NCBI GenBank assembly: GCA_018613035.1
Contig: JAGGRA010000064.1
Span: 1 to 64,000 of the forward strand
Direction: 5' to 3'
Origin: Pseudomonas sp. ISL-84
Lineage (GTDB): Bacteria; Bacillota; Bacilli; Bacillales; Cytobacillaceae
Length of the DNA stretch: 64,000 bases
The notes below the pieces were generated by a model, which made no database searches, had not been told where the DNA came from, and was given only the letters and a program-made list of their open reading frames with translations. Below, one piece after another: positions 41,568 through 51,220 of the stretch. A program made the position numbers and the translations under genes. Numbering within the stretch: position 1 is the stretch's first letter; each line of letters opens with the position of its first letter.

Positions 41568-44500
41568 ATGAAATTATTGAAACTGATTGTACAGAGAAAG
41601 ATTTTGGTTGCATTAATGACGGTATTGATTTTAGCCATCGGCAGTTATTCGATTTTTGAATTGGATAAGGAATTGATGCCGCCTGTGACAATGGATGGCG
41701 CTTATGTGGAGATAAGCGCAGGTGAGATGGCAGCCATAGAAGTGGAGCGATCGATCACCACCCCCTTGGAGCAGCAAATCAGGGGGATTGAAGGAGTAGA
41801 AGGCATAGACTCGACTACAAATATTGGGCGCAGCTCTCTGCAAATCACCTTTGAACAGGGCCGTGGCGATGATTTGTTTAAAGAAGTGGAGTCAATCGTA
41901 AATGCGGCCAAAGGCGAAAATGCCGCAATCACGGATGTTATGGCAGGACAATATGGAACGGCTCAAAGTTATGAGTTTTATATGGATGTTTCCGGCGGCA
42001 CGATGGAGGAAATGACCGATTTTGCTAAAAATGTCCTCGAACCCCGTCTGGAGGCATTACCCGAAGTCCGTGACGTATCGCTGGCTGGCGTGCAGGAGCA
42101 TGAAGTTACGATTGAATTAAACCGCTCCGAAATGGCGGAAAAAGGGCTGGATGCCACAGCAGTCATCGGTGCGATCCAGCAAGTGAACAGTGAAGCAACA
42201 CTTGGAGAACTGAGCAGCGATTCCAACTCTCCTTCCCTTCGCTGGAACACAAAATTGGAAAATGTGGACGATGTAGAAAGGATTAGAATCCCGGCACAGG
42301 CAGGTTTCATTGAACTGAAGGAAGTGGCAGACGTTTCCCTTCAGCCGCTTGAAAGCTCTTCCTTTGTCTGGAAAAATGGCACAAAGGACTTTATCTTCGT
42401 CCAGGTAGGTCGTGTTGCGGATGCTACCCAAATTGACATGGCGGCAGCCGTCCGCGCCGAAATCAAAAATATTCGTGAAGATGGATGGGTTAAGGGCTTC
42501 GAACTGAATGAAATGGTGGCGCAAGCAGATTATGTCCAGGAATCCATTGATGGGGTAACCGGTAATATCCTGATCGGAGGCGTCATCGCGATTGCGATCC
42601 TGCTGATCTTTTTGCGTAATCTAAGGGCCACTTTTATCATCGGCCTGTCCATTCCCACTTCTATCCTGCTGACGTTTACAGCAATGTGGGTCTTTGATTA
42701 CAGCTTTAACATCCTGACCCTGATTGGTTTGGGGCTTGGAATTGGAATGATGGTCGATTCCTCCATTGTTATTTTGGAATCAATCTATCGAAAGAAAGAG
42801 CAAGGCTTGGGCAAGCTGGAATCCGTTCTGGAAGGAACGAAGGAAGTATCATCAGCTGTTATTGCTTCTATGCTGACAACGATCGTTGTATTTCTGCCAA
42901 TTGGCCTGATTGGCGGCGACATGGGGCAATTCATGATTATGCTGTCAGCTGTTGTGGCGATTACTTTGATCAGCTCAGTCATTATCTCGTTCACACTGAT
43001 TCCGTCTCTTTCTGAAAAATGGCTGAAGCTACGTAAATCAAAGAAAGAAAGCAAAGAAGGGCCCATTATGCGCCTGTATAGCCGGATTGTCGCGTGGACG
43101 ATCAAGAAAAAACGCTACAGCTTTGCCATGATTGCGATCTTCTTCCTGCTATTTGCCGGATCACTGACGCTTGTGACAAAAATCCCCATGACCATTATGC
43201 CGGATATGTTCAATCGTTACACCGAGTTGATGGTTGACCTGGAAACAGGCGTTTCAATAGAAGACAAAGAAGAAATTGCGCAAAACATAAATCAAAAACT
43301 GCAATCCATTGAGGATGTTGAGTCCAATTACGTCATGGATAACGGCGGCATGTTTTACACCATTATCAACATGACAAAGGGCGTTAACATTACGAGAGAG
43401 CAAAAAGATATTAATGAAGACATTATGAAGGAACTCCGCAGCCTATCAGAAACCCTTCCGGTTGAAAATGTCCAGGGAGCCATGTCGGGTGGAGGCAGTT
43501 CTCCAGTTCAAGTAAATATTCTGGGCGAGGATTTTGAAGAATTGCAGGCTATTGCCGCTGATTTTACAAAAGAACTTGAAGGTATTGATGGCATTGTTGG
43601 TGTGACAAATTCCATGGAGCGCACATCAGAGGAACAGATTATCGTTTTAAAGGAAGAAGCGATTGAAAAAGCAGGATTAACACAGCCGCAAATTAGACAA
43701 TTCATCGAGCAGGCCTTTTTGACAATGCCAGTAGGAGAAATGACGGTCAACGAAGAAAATGTGCCGCTTGCTTTGAAATGGGCCGAGAAAACCGATTCCA
43801 AATCATCCCTATTAGATTTAAAAGTCCCAACTGCACAGGGTGAGAAAGCTTTATCTTCCTTTATCCAATTGGAGAGTGTCGAAACACCGAATGAAATTTC
43901 CCATCTGGATGGCGAGCGTTTCCTCTCCATCTCGGCTGATATGGAAGGCAAAGACCTTGGGGCAATAAACCGGGACGTACAGAAACTGATCAATGACTTT
44001 GATGCACCGGCTGGCTATTCGGTTTCGGTTGCAGGCGATCTTGAGCAGCAGCAGGAATTAATTATGGATATGGTGTTTGTGTTAGCCATCGCGATCTTCC
44101 TTGTGTACCTGGTGATGGCCGTCCAATTTAACCACCTTGGTCATCCGCTCATTGTTATGTCCGTCATCCCGATGACAATCGTTGGCGTCATTCTCGGATT
44201 GTTCATTACCCAAATGGAGCTTAGTGTCATGTCAGGCATGGGAATCGTGATGCTGATTGGAATAGTGCTCAATAATGCCATTCTCTTGATTGACCGGACG
44301 AATCAGCTTCGTGCAGAAGGATCCTCTGTGGAAGAAGCCCTTTTGGAAGCAGGGAAAAACCGGATTCGTCCAATCTTTATGACCACCTTGACAACAGCCG
44401 GCGGCATGCTTCCGCTTGCAATGGCGTCCGGAACTTCCGGCAACTACCAGGCCCCTATGGCTACGGTCATTATTTCCGGTCTGCTATTTGCCACCTTCAT

Positions 44501-44630
44501 CACCCTGCTGCTGATTCCAGCCGTTTACCGCTTGTTCACAACCTCCAGCCTTCGTTTCGGATGGCTGAAGAAAAAGCGGAAAAAGGAACGCAGGGACGTT
44601 AAAGCAGTACCAGGAACAGTAAACAATTAA
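41568..44630 (+). CDS. swrC: RND-family efflux permease, SwrC-like
   Basis: A 1020-residue RND/HAE transporter with 12 helices in the 1+5+1+5 arrangement and two large extracytoplasmic loops. The transport helix 4 motif is GLGLGIGMMVDSSIVILESI and its mirror GIVMLIGIVLNNAILLID. In B. subtilis SwrC (YerP) exports surfactin and other amphiphiles and supports swarming. No outer-membrane channel or adaptor is nearby, as expected for a Gram-positive. The ATG at 41568 has AAGGAG 7 nt upstream; the ATG at 41562 abuts it. A strong terminator follows at 44639. Confidence 0.87.
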   Translation: MKLLKLIVQRKILVALMTVLILAIGSYSIFELDKELMPPVTMDGAYVEISAGEMAAIEVERSITTPLEQQIRGIEGVEGIDSTTNIGRSSLQITFEQGRGDDLFKEVESIVNAAKGENAAITDVMAGQYGTAQSYEFYMDVSGGTMEEMTDFAKNVLEPRLEALPEVRDVSLAGVQEHEVTIELNRSEMAEKGLDATAVIGAIQQVNSEATLGELSSDSNSPSLRWNTKLENVDDVERIRIPAQAGFIELKEVADVSLQPLESSSFVWKNGTKDFIFVQVGRVADATQIDMAAAVRAEIKNIREDGWVKGFELNEMVAQADYVQESIDGVTGNILIGGVIAIAILLIFLRNLRATFIIGLSIPTSILLTFTAMWVFDYSFNILTLIGLGLGIGMMVDSSIVILESIYRKKEQGLGKLESVLEGTKEVSSAVIASMLTTIVVFLPIGLIGGDMGQFMIMLSAVVAITLISSVIISFTLIPSLSEKWLKLRKSKKESKEGPIMRLYSRIVAWTIKKKRYSFAMIAIFFLLFAGSLTLVTKIPMTIMPDMFNRYTELMVDLETGVSIEDKEEIAQNINQKLQSIEDVESNYVMDNGGMFYTIINMTKGVNITREQKDINEDIMKELRSLSETLPVENVQGAMSGGGSSPVQVNILGEDFEELQAIAADFTKELEGIDGIVGVTNSMERTSEEQIIVLKEEAIEKAGLTQPQIRQFIEQAFLTMPVGEMTVNEENVPLALKWAEKTDSKSSLLDLKVPTAQGEKALSSFIQLESVETPNEISHLDGERFLSISADMEGKDLGAINRDVQKLINDFDAPAGYSVSVAGDLEQQQELIMDMVFVLAIAIFLVYLVMAVQFNHLGHPLIVMSVIPMTIVGVILGLFITQMELSVMSGMGIVMLIGIVLNNAILLIDRTNQLRAEGSSVEEALLEAGKNRIRPIFMTTLTTAGGMLPLAMASGTSGNYQAPMATVIISGLLFATFITLLLIPAVYRLFTTSSLRFGWLKKKRKKERRDVKAVPGTVNN

Positions 44631-44638
44631 TGTGCTCA

Positions 44639-44662
44639 CCCCCTCCAATTGAGGGGGTTTTT
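44639..44662 (+). terminator. terminator of swrC
   Basis: CCCCCTC, CAATT loop, GAGGGGG, then TTTTT; 8 bp after the stop codon. Confidence 0.92.
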
Positions 44663-44773
44663 GCAATAATTCCTAGGCAATCGCGGATGTTTTACACAAT
44701 ATGGACAAGGGCTCTTCCCTTCTGAATTTCCTTTCATATATTGTTAGCAGTTTAAATGAAAGGAGAGTAACCT

Positions 44774-44977
44774 ATGTGCCACTATTGTGTTGAATATCAT
44801 TATTTCAAAAAGAAAGTCTGCCATGATCCGCACTGCAAAATCTGCTGCAAAAAGAAAGACAGCCATGAACATCGCTGCTGCAAGAAATGCTGCCACGACC
44901 ACAGCCATCACTGTTCCTGCAAGAAGTGCAGTCTCGATTTCCACCATTGCTGCAAAAAGAAGAGCTGCGGCTGCTAA
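44774..44977 (+). CDS. Cys/His/Lys-rich small protein, putative metal-binding or spore-coat protein
   Basis: A 67-residue protein with 17 Cys, 12 His and 14 Lys, arranged as C-x-x-C, C-C, C-x-C and H-x-H clusters (KKCCHDHSHHCSCKKC). No other domain. Such density suggests thiolate/imidazole metal clusters, as in metallothioneins, or a cross-linked spore-coat or crust protein. AAAGGAGAG lies 6 nt before the ATG and a strong terminator follows, so it is a genuine single-gene unit. A sporulation-type -10 (CATATATT, 44735-44742) is present about 30 bp upstream, but no convincing -35. I know no named homologue. Confidence 0.8.
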   Translation: MCHYCVEYHYFKKKVCHDPHCKICCKKKDSHEHRCCKKCCHDHSHHCSCKKCSLDFHHCCKKKSCGC

Positions 44978-45014
44978 AATTGCTTTTGTAAAAATAGGAT
45001 ACAAGCTTTACATT

Positions 45015-45042
45015 AAAAAGCAGGTTATTCCTGCTTTTTTTT
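45015..45042. terminator. bidirectional terminator
   Basis: AAAAAGCAGG, TTATT loop, CCTGCTTTTTT. It ends the Cys-rich gene and the convergent GtrA gene. Confidence 0.92.
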
Positions 45043-45089
45043 GATTTCATTTTATACATGGATTCCTCTCGGTTACCTGGATGAAGAGG

Positions 45090-45524
45090 TCATTTAAAAA
45101 CAAAGTATTTCTGGCCAACATAATTGGTCAAAGTGTAAATCGCTGCCCCCATGAATACCGCAAGCTCCACACGGGAAAGTTCATACCCCAAAAGGTTAAA
45201 ATCCTGCACGATCTCTGCGGCCAAATCGCTTATTGAATAAGAAAGAAAATAACTAGATAAAATGACAAAAATAAAACGGTAAGCACTCTTTTGAATGCTG
45301 GCGTTACTCTGAAAAGTAAAGATCCTATTCAAAATGTAACTGATTGCAGCTCCCATGCTATTTCCGATAAAAGTAGCGATCCAGTATGACAGTCCGATTA
45401 AATTCAAAAGGATAAAGATAATAGATAGGCCCGCCAGCGTATTAACCGCTCCAACAAGCAAAAAGCGAATAAAGGTATTAGTTCGTTTCAGATAATTTTC
45501 CAAAATGAATGCCAGTGAACTCAT
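45090..45524 (-). CDS. GtrA-family membrane protein (lipid-linked sugar flippase)
   Basis: A 144-residue, four-helix GtrA protein. Motifs are FIRFLLVGAVNTLAGLSI and AISYILNRIFTF, with a terminal GQKYFVFK. GtrA proteins are thought to flip undecaprenyl-phosphate-sugar made by a GT2 enzyme such as the one encoded directly upstream. The ATG at 45524 has GGAGG 7 nt upstream and lies inside the end of the glycosyltransferase gene (47-bp overlap). The frame could extend to 45581, but without a ribosome site. Confidence 0.85.
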   Translation of the reverse strand: MSSLAFILENYLKRTNTFIRFLLVGAVNTLAGLSIIFILLNLIGLSYWIATFIGNSMGAAISYILNRIFTFQSNASIQKSAYRFIFVILSSYFLSYSISDLAAEIVQDFNLLGYELSRVELAVFMGAAIYTLTNYVGQKYFVFK

Positions 45525-46515
45525 TTTCAGTTCCTCCATCCGCAGCCAGATTAGGAGAAATAGGCATATTAAAAGCATCAATTTCTACTGAAAATTTAGG
45601 TCTCCTCTTTGTTTCTTTATAGATCTTCCCAATATATTCCCCAACTAAGCCAATCGCCATAAGCTGCAGCCCGCCAAGCATCCAGATGGAAGTGATCAAG
45701 GAAGTCCAGCCGGTTTCGGTTTCACCAAAAAACCTTAGTCCAAGAAAGTAAATGCCAAATAAAAGGCTAATAAAAAAGGAGCATATCCCCAATGCCATGA
45801 CCATCCGGATCGGTGTAACCGAAAATGAGGTAATGCCTTCAAAGCAAAAGGCGATCATTTTTTTCAAAGGATACTTGGACTCTCCCGCAAGCCGTTCTTT
45901 ACGGTCATAATACACAATGGCCGTTTTAAATCCGAGCATTGGCACGATCCCGCGCAGGAACATGTTTGTCTCCTCATATCGCTGCAGCTCTTCCAACGCA
46001 CGTTTGCTCATTAAGCGGAAGTCTGCGTGATTATAAACAAGCTCGACTCCCATCTTCTTCATCATCTTATAGAATCCCTGAGCAGTGCTTCTTTTGAAAA
46101 AAGTATCCGTATCCCGTTTTCTCCTTACCCCATAGACAATTTCATACCCTTCCCGGAATTTCAGCATAAACTCCCGGATCACTGAAATATCGTCCTGAAG
46201 ATCCGCATCGATTGAAACAGCACAATCGGCGGCCTTTCCTGCCGCTGATAAACCAGCAAGCAATGCATTCTGGTGACCCACATTTCTGGAAAGCTTTAGT
46301 CCCCTGACCTTATCATTATTTAAGCTTTGCTTATAAATGATCGGCCAAGTCCGGTCTTTGCTTCCGTCATCCACAAACAGAATTTTGCTTTTTTCCGATG
46401 CCAGATTTTCGTTCTCCAGTTCTTCAAGCAATTGGCTTAGTTGTTTAATCGTTTCCGGCAGTACCTCCTCTTCGTTATAGCAAGGAACCACGATGGTGAG
46501 TACTGGGTTATTCAT
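45478..46515 (-). CDS. family 2 glycosyltransferase, polyprenyl-phosphate sugar synthase type
   Basis: A 345-residue GT2 of the GtrB/CsbB/YkoT group. The N-terminal GT-A domain has VVPCYNEEEVLPETIKQL and the nucleotide/metal motif SIDADLQDD; the acceptor-lipid region includes RRKRDTDTFFKR. Two C-terminal membrane helices (about 235-310) anchor it. It should load glucose, GlcNAc or another sugar onto undecaprenyl phosphate. It lies 14 bp after the DUF6044 gene and overlaps gtrA, giving a three-part extracytoplasmic glycosylation module. Confidence 0.87.
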   Translation of the reverse strand: MNNPVLTIVVPCYNEEEVLPETIKQLSQLLEELENENLASEKSKILFVDDGSKDRTWPIIYKQSLNNDKVRGLKLSRNVGHQNALLAGLSAAGKAADCAVSIDADLQDDISVIREFMLKFREGYEIVYGVRRKRDTDTFFKRSTAQGFYKMMKKMGVELVYNHADFRLMSKRALEELQRYEETNMFLRGIVPMLGFKTAIVYYDRKERLAGESKYPLKKMIAFCFEGITSFSVTPIRMVMALGICSFFISLLFGIYFLGLRFFGETETGWTSLITSIWMLGGLQLMAIGLVGEYIGKIYKETKRRPKFSVEIDAFNMPISPNLAADGGTENEFTGIHFGKLSETN

Positions 46516-46529
46516 TTTTTTCCTCCTGA

Positions 46530-48209
46530 TTATATGGCTTTATAAAGGTAGATTTTCCATACAGAGCTTTTTGATTCAAAAACCTTTTCCAGGTGCAGAG
46601 CGTTATCGGCAGCATTATCGATGGGAACGGATGAGAAAATATAAGAACCCCCCATTGCCTTGAATGCATCTGTATTCAATTGAAGGTTTTTCAGCCTTTT
46701 TTTCGTATGCTTTTTAAACATATAATGCTTTCCAAGCTCGTCCGTAAAGAGATAGCACCTTCCGCCCCATTCATCAAAATAGATGCGGATTCTTTTGTTT
46801 TTTTCCAGTTCCTTTTCAATTATTTTCCGAAACTGATATTTGTATGTTAAAGGGTAAAAATTATTATACGAATCCAATGTGTAGAAGCCATTATACTGGG
46901 CGATGGCAGGGTGAAGGCCGATGCTTGCGACACGGTAATCCTCCTGCGGGCGCCCAATATAGTTCTTAATATCAGTAAACTGTTTTTCTGCATAAAATTG
47001 CTTTACAGTTGGCTTATCCTGAAAAAGAATTTCCTCATTAAAGAGTGATGCGACAATCACTTGTGCTAGGACAAAAACGGGAACCAGCCGCCTCCAAAAC
47101 TGGCCACGGGACCAAATGATTTTCAAGGACAGGGCAAAAAGAACATAAATAACCAGAGGCCTTAAAAAGTGATACCTCGCAAAGTTGAATGTATCCAGAA
47201 CATGAAAGCGTTCGGTAAGCGGCAGCCAGCCTTTGTAAAACCAGAAGGCATACCATGCTGATAAAGCAAAGTTTAGAAAAAACAGAAACACAAACACCTT
47301 TTCATCTTTCCAGTTCTTTTGCCAAATAATCATGAAAAGGGCTAAGAGCATAAGCGGGAGGATCACTAAGGTGTGAATCGTCGCTGCATGGTGGTGTCCC
47401 AAAGCAAAATTTTTAAAGGTTAAGCGGACGCAATGCCAAAAGGTTAGCCTTGCATGGAAATATTCATCACGGCTGTTTGGTTCATCGTCAAATAGAAAGG
47501 AATAAACAAGCCGATATTCTACGATAAAAAACATTCCGGTCATATAGGCAATCGATAATAGAAATGGCCAATTCCACTTTTTTTTCCTGATTACATCTGT
47601 CAGCCAAAAGATTCCCATGGCACTCAGGAAAAAGAAAAACCCGAGAACGATGCTCGCATACATGGGCAATAAGGTTAAGACAAGGATATCTCTCCAGGAT
47701 CTTTCCCCTTGCCTGATATTTAAAAATGCCCAAAGCGCAAGCGGCATCCCAAGCGTACTTAGCATACCGGATGGCCAGAATGGAGTGAATGCAAATGCCA
47801 GCGCTGTCCCAATCGTAACAGGCGCCCACTTCTCTTCTTTTAGAAAATGCTTTTTCAAAAGAAAATACATTCCAATAAAAGCAAACACTCTAGTAATCGT
47901 CTGGCTGAGCGCATAGGCACTCATGGCCGGAAAGAGAGCATAAAGCCAAACAATTAAGGTCCATTCAGAGCCAAACGCATTCCGGGATAGGTTTCCGTTC
48001 ATAATTTGCGGAATGACTGCATCAATCGGTCCTGTAAGCTCACCGCTTTCGGCGAGGATTTTATACCAGGCAAGATTGGAATCCAAATTATCGTGAACGC
48101 GGATATGAGCGTTTTCACCTAATAGGTACAACGGAGACACAAACAAAGCCAAAGCGATAAAGGCCAGGATCAGAAGGTTTTTTTCGGCTGTTATTTTATT
48201 CAAAAGCAA
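46530..48209 (-). CDS. DUF6044 membrane protein (YkoS-like), probable GT-C glycosyltransferase
   Basis: A 559-residue protein with roughly 12 hydrophobic segments and a C-terminal soluble domain (about 410-559). The first extracytoplasmic loop contains the acidic pair in RVHDNLDSNLAWYK, as in GT-C enzymes that use lipid-linked sugars. B. subtilis ykoS-ykoT has the same pairing with a GT2. I infer that it transfers the flipped sugar to a surface polymer or protein. The first gene of the three-gene operon. The start at 48209 has no strong ribosome site that I can point to. Confidence 0.75.
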   Translation of the reverse strand: MLLNKITAEKNLLILAFIALALFVSPLYLLGENAHIRVHDNLDSNLAWYKILAESGELTGPIDAVIPQIMNGNLSRNAFGSEWTLIVWLYALFPAMSAYALSQTITRVFAFIGMYFLLKKHFLKEEKWAPVTIGTALAFAFTPFWPSGMLSTLGMPLALWAFLNIRQGERSWRDILVLTLLPMYASIVLGFFFFLSAMGIFWLTDVIRKKKWNWPFLLSIAYMTGMFFIVEYRLVYSFLFDDEPNSRDEYFHARLTFWHCVRLTFKNFALGHHHAATIHTLVILPLMLLALFMIIWQKNWKDEKVFVFLFFLNFALSAWYAFWFYKGWLPLTERFHVLDTFNFARYHFLRPLVIYVLFALSLKIIWSRGQFWRRLVPVFVLAQVIVASLFNEEILFQDKPTVKQFYAEKQFTDIKNYIGRPQEDYRVASIGLHPAIAQYNGFYTLDSYNNFYPLTYKYQFRKIIEKELEKNKRIRIYFDEWGGRCYLFTDELGKHYMFKKHTKKRLKNLQLNTDAFKAMGGSYIFSSVPIDNAADNALHLEKVFESKSSVWKIYLYKAI

Positions 48210-48440
48210 TCTTTACACCTCTAGGTTCAAGATTATTTACAGCTTAGGGTTCACGAACCTGTGCAAAATATTCCTTAACAGCCATGCTGAGGATAATAAA
48301 GGGGATAATACAACCTGACGGCAACATAAAAATAAAAGGAAACTGCCTGCAAGCTGATGTATGACCGTAACTTATAGATAGCCTATAACTAAATGGCGGT
48401 TCATGCAGGGGGAATACTGTGGAAAAATGGGAGGGATTTT

Positions 48441-49301
48441 ATGATTAAAAAAGCGGTTATTCCTGCTGCAGGCCTGGGCACGCGTTTTCTGCCGGCCACA
48501 AAGGCTCAGCCAAAAGAAATGCTCCCTATCGTCGACAAGCCGGCCATCCAATATATTGTTGAAGAAGCAATCGCTTCGGGGATTGAAGATATTATCATCA
48601 TAACCGGCAGGAATAAAAGGGCCATTGAAGATCATTTCGACAAATCCGTTGAAATGGAGTTATTGCTGATGAAGAACGGAAAGCTGGAAATTCTTGAAGA
48701 AGTTCGCGGAATTTCCAATCTGGCAGATATTCATTATGTCAGGCAAAAGGATCCTCTTGGGTTGGGCCACGCCATTTTATGCGCCAAAAAGTTTATTGGC
48801 CATCAGCCCTTTGCCGTCCTTCTTGGTGATGACATCATTGACGGCAAAAAGCCGGCATTGCTGCAGATGATTGAGCAATATAACAAAATGGGCACGAGTA
48901 TCCTTGGATGCAGTGAGGTTCCCATTTCAGAAGTAAGTAAATACGGGATAGTCGATTACTCAGAGCAGCGGGGCGCATTATATAAAGTTGACAGCCTTGT
49001 TGAAAAACCTTCAATCGCTGCCGCTCCTTCGACCCATGCTATAATTGGCCGTTATATTTTAACCCCATCTATTTTTGAAATGCTTGAAAACGGCAAGTTT
49101 GACAGCAGTGGAGAATTACAGCTGACAGATGCGCTTCATTTATTGCTCGGCCGCGAGAGAATGTATTCTTATTTAATCCAGGGCAATCGCTATGATGTTG
49201 GCGATAAGTTTGGGTTTTTAAAAGCCTCTATTGACTTCGCTTTACAAAGGCCTGAGCTAAAAGAAAAGCTATTGATGTATTTAAACCAAATCCGTCTTTG
49301 A
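48441..49301 (+). CDS. gtaB: UTP-glucose-1-phosphate uridylyltransferase
   Basis: A 286-residue GalU/GtaB enzyme making UDP-glucose from UTP and glucose-1-phosphate. It starts with the nucleotide-binding AAGLGTRFLPATKAQPKEML, followed by IVDKPAIQYIVEEA and the sugar-binding GLVEKP-type segment (here SLVEKPS). The ATG at 48441 has GGGAGG 6 nt upstream; the longer frame to 48393 lacks one. UDP-glucose feeds teichoic acid and glycolipid synthesis and would supply the GT2 encoded nearby. The gene converges on galE with only 4 bp between stops and no terminator. Confidence 0.93.
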   Translation: MIKKAVIPAAGLGTRFLPATKAQPKEMLPIVDKPAIQYIVEEAIASGIEDIIIITGRNKRAIEDHFDKSVEMELLLMKNGKLEILEEVRGISNLADIHYVRQKDPLGLGHAILCAKKFIGHQPFAVLLGDDIIDGKKPALLQMIEQYNKMGTSILGCSEVPISEVSKYGIVDYSEQRGALYKVDSLVEKPSIAAAPSTHAIIGRYILTPSIFEMLENGKFDSSGELQLTDALHLLLGRERMYSYLIQGNRYDVGDKFGFLKASIDFALQRPELKEKLLMYLNQIRL

Positions 49302-49305
49302 TTTT

Positions 49306-50295
49306 TTACCTTTTATATCCGTCAGGGTGAGACCTGTGCCATTTCCATGCATCTTGGATGATCTGGCGGATGGATAATTTTTTTGCATGCCAGCCCAGCA
49401 ATGCATGAGCTTTGTCTGATGACGCTATTAATTCTGCCGGATCACCTGCTCTGCGGGGTGCTGCCTTTTCTTTAATTGTTTTTCCCGTTACCTCTTCAGC
49501 CGCTCTAACAACTTCTTTTACAGATATCCCTTTACTGCCTCCCAAATTAAAAACATTGCTGTCCCCTCCACTTTGCAGGTAGCAGAAAGACAGCAAATGG
49601 GCTTCCGCCAGATCTTCTACATGAATATAGTCCCTTATGCATGAACCGTCCCATGTGGGATAATCATCACCGAATATAGATACTTCCGCTCTTTTTCCCA
49701 GTGCCGCCTGGAGGATGATTGGGATTAAGTGTGTCTCCGTTTTATGGTCCTCCCCTATTTCGCCTGTTCCCTTTGCTCCGGCCGCATTGAAATAACGGAG
49801 CGATACGGACCTTGCACCGGATGCTTTCCCCCACCATGCAGCCATCCTTTCAATGGCCAGCTTTGTCTCCCCATATGGATTGGCAGGCTGGAGAGGTGCA
49901 TCTTCCCGTATAGGCTGGCTTTTACCCTCGCCGTACACAGCAGCAGTGGAGGAAAACACCAAATAGCCAACCTTGTATTTTGCCATTGCCTTCAAAAGGT
50001 TAAGAGAGCCTATCAAATTATTATCATAGTATTTTAGCGGATCATTCATCGATTCCCCTACAAGAGACGAGGCTGCAAAGTGAAAAACACCCTCAATCGG
50101 CTCCTTTGAAAATACCTGATCCAGGAATTCTATCGACCTGATATCGCCCTCATAAAAAGCAGCTTTCGGATGAACCGCTGCCCTGTGGCCCGTTTCCAGG
50201 TTATCGATCACCACCGCCTCATACCCTTTTTCAATGAGTAAGTCTACAGTATGGGAACCAATATATTCCGCTCCGCCCGTAACCAAGATTACCAT
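49306..50295 (-). CDS. galE: UDP-glucose 4-epimerase with altered NAD motif
   Basis: A 329-residue short-chain epimerase. The active-site Ser/Tyr/Lys are in FSSTAAVYG and NPYGETKLA. The N-terminal NAD motif, normally GGAGYIGSH, reads GGAEYIGSH here: codon 10 is GAA, one base from GGA. That glycine normally packs against the NAD pyrophosphate, so function may be impaired. The rest is intact, including RYFNAAGA and the C-terminal RAGDPAELIASS. AGGAG precedes the ATG at 50295 by 7 nt. UDP-galactose from it would serve surface polymers. Confidence 0.9.
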   Translation of the reverse strand: MVILVTGGAEYIGSHTVDLLIEKGYEAVVIDNLETGHRAAVHPKAAFYEGDIRSIEFLDQVFSKEPIEGVFHFAASSLVGESMNDPLKYYDNNLIGSLNLLKAMAKYKVGYLVFSSTAAVYGEGKSQPIREDAPLQPANPYGETKLAIERMAAWWGKASGARSVSLRYFNAAGAKGTGEIGEDHKTETHLIPIILQAALGKRAEVSIFGDDYPTWDGSCIRDYIHVEDLAEAHLLSFCYLQSGGDSNVFNLGGSKGISVKEVVRAAEEVTGKTIKEKAAPRRAGDPAELIASSDKAHALLGWHAKKLSIRQIIQDAWKWHRSHPDGYKR

Positions 50296-50554
50296 CCGAT
50301 CACTCCTGCTAACATGTCTTTTACACTCAATGTTCTATATGCAGGAGCAATCAGGAGTATGCCTTTAACGCCGGAAGCCGGGACGTGGAGTACACCATGG
50401 AAAACTTTTTTCTTTACAAAAATAAGTGCCATTAATGCGACAGGCGATTTACAATATGCTCCAGCGAGAGACAGATGAATGATTTTAATGTAATGCCTGC
50501 TAATGAGCTGTCAAATGTCAGACATGATGGGAGATAAAAGAACCACTCTCATCC

Positions 50555-51124
50555 TTATAGCTGTTCACTGCTTTTTCCCCTAGGGAGCTTCGACTTTATG
50601 CCCAACATCAATAAACGAACCGTCAAAAACATAAGAATAAAGCCTATAAACGAATACGTATGCTTCCAATGAATCAATTCGAACATATGTAAAAGGCTAA
50701 ATAATAGTTCAATGATATAGGCAAAAATTGCCGAAAGGATAGCCGAAGCAATGCCGAAGCTTTTCCATGTGCTGAAGTATTGATATATCAGCATTCCTGA
50801 AACCGGGATCACCACAAAATCTGCAGGCATTAATGGCGGGATAAAATGAAATAATTTATCGGGGTAGCCCCATAATAGAAGATCCACACCCATTACATCC
50901 AGGAAACAAGCAATCATTCCGCAGATTAAGCCGAAAGCAAGGAGTTCAAAAAAACGCTCCTTGTCCACCAGCCTCCACCAAATAACAAAGGGAAGAACGG
51001 TGGCAGCCACTAACAGCCACCAATTAAAGCTCCATAAATCGTCCTGCACCCAGTGTTCAAAAGAAACATCCCTTAACGTTTCCCTGACTTTTTGCACCTC
51101 TTCGTATGAAGGAAAATGACTCAT
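50555..51124 (-). CDS. CBO0543-family membrane protein
   Basis: A 189-residue protein with an amphipathic N-terminus (SYEEVQKVRETLRDVSFEHW) and five hydrophobic helices rich in Trp, including WSFNWWLLVAATVLPFVIWW. This matches the CBO0543 family found widely in Bacillus and Clostridium, with no known function. GCAGGTG precedes the ATG. It is a single gene; the 260 bp downstream to galE show nothing I can name. Confidence 0.75.
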   Translation of the reverse strand: MSHFPSYEEVQKVRETLRDVSFEHWVQDDLWSFNWWLLVAATVLPFVIWWRLVDKERFFELLAFGLICGMIACFLDVMGVDLLLWGYPDKLFHFIPPLMPADFVVIPVSGMLIYQYFSTWKSFGIASAILSAIFAYIIELLFSLLHMFELIHWKHTYSFIGFILMFLTVRLLMLGIKSKLPRGKSSEQL

Positions 51125-51220
51125 AGCATCACCTGCTGTGCGAATTCTTTCTATTCATCTTTCCCCACGCAAGAAGTTACATGCAGTAAACCGATGTATT
51201 TAATGATAAATGTAAAAAAA

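Noticed and set aside
44805-45059. Frames antisense to and overlapping the Cys-rich gene
   Set aside because: They are by-products of the repetitive Cys/Lys codons; only the plus-strand frame at 44774 has a ribosome site and terminator.
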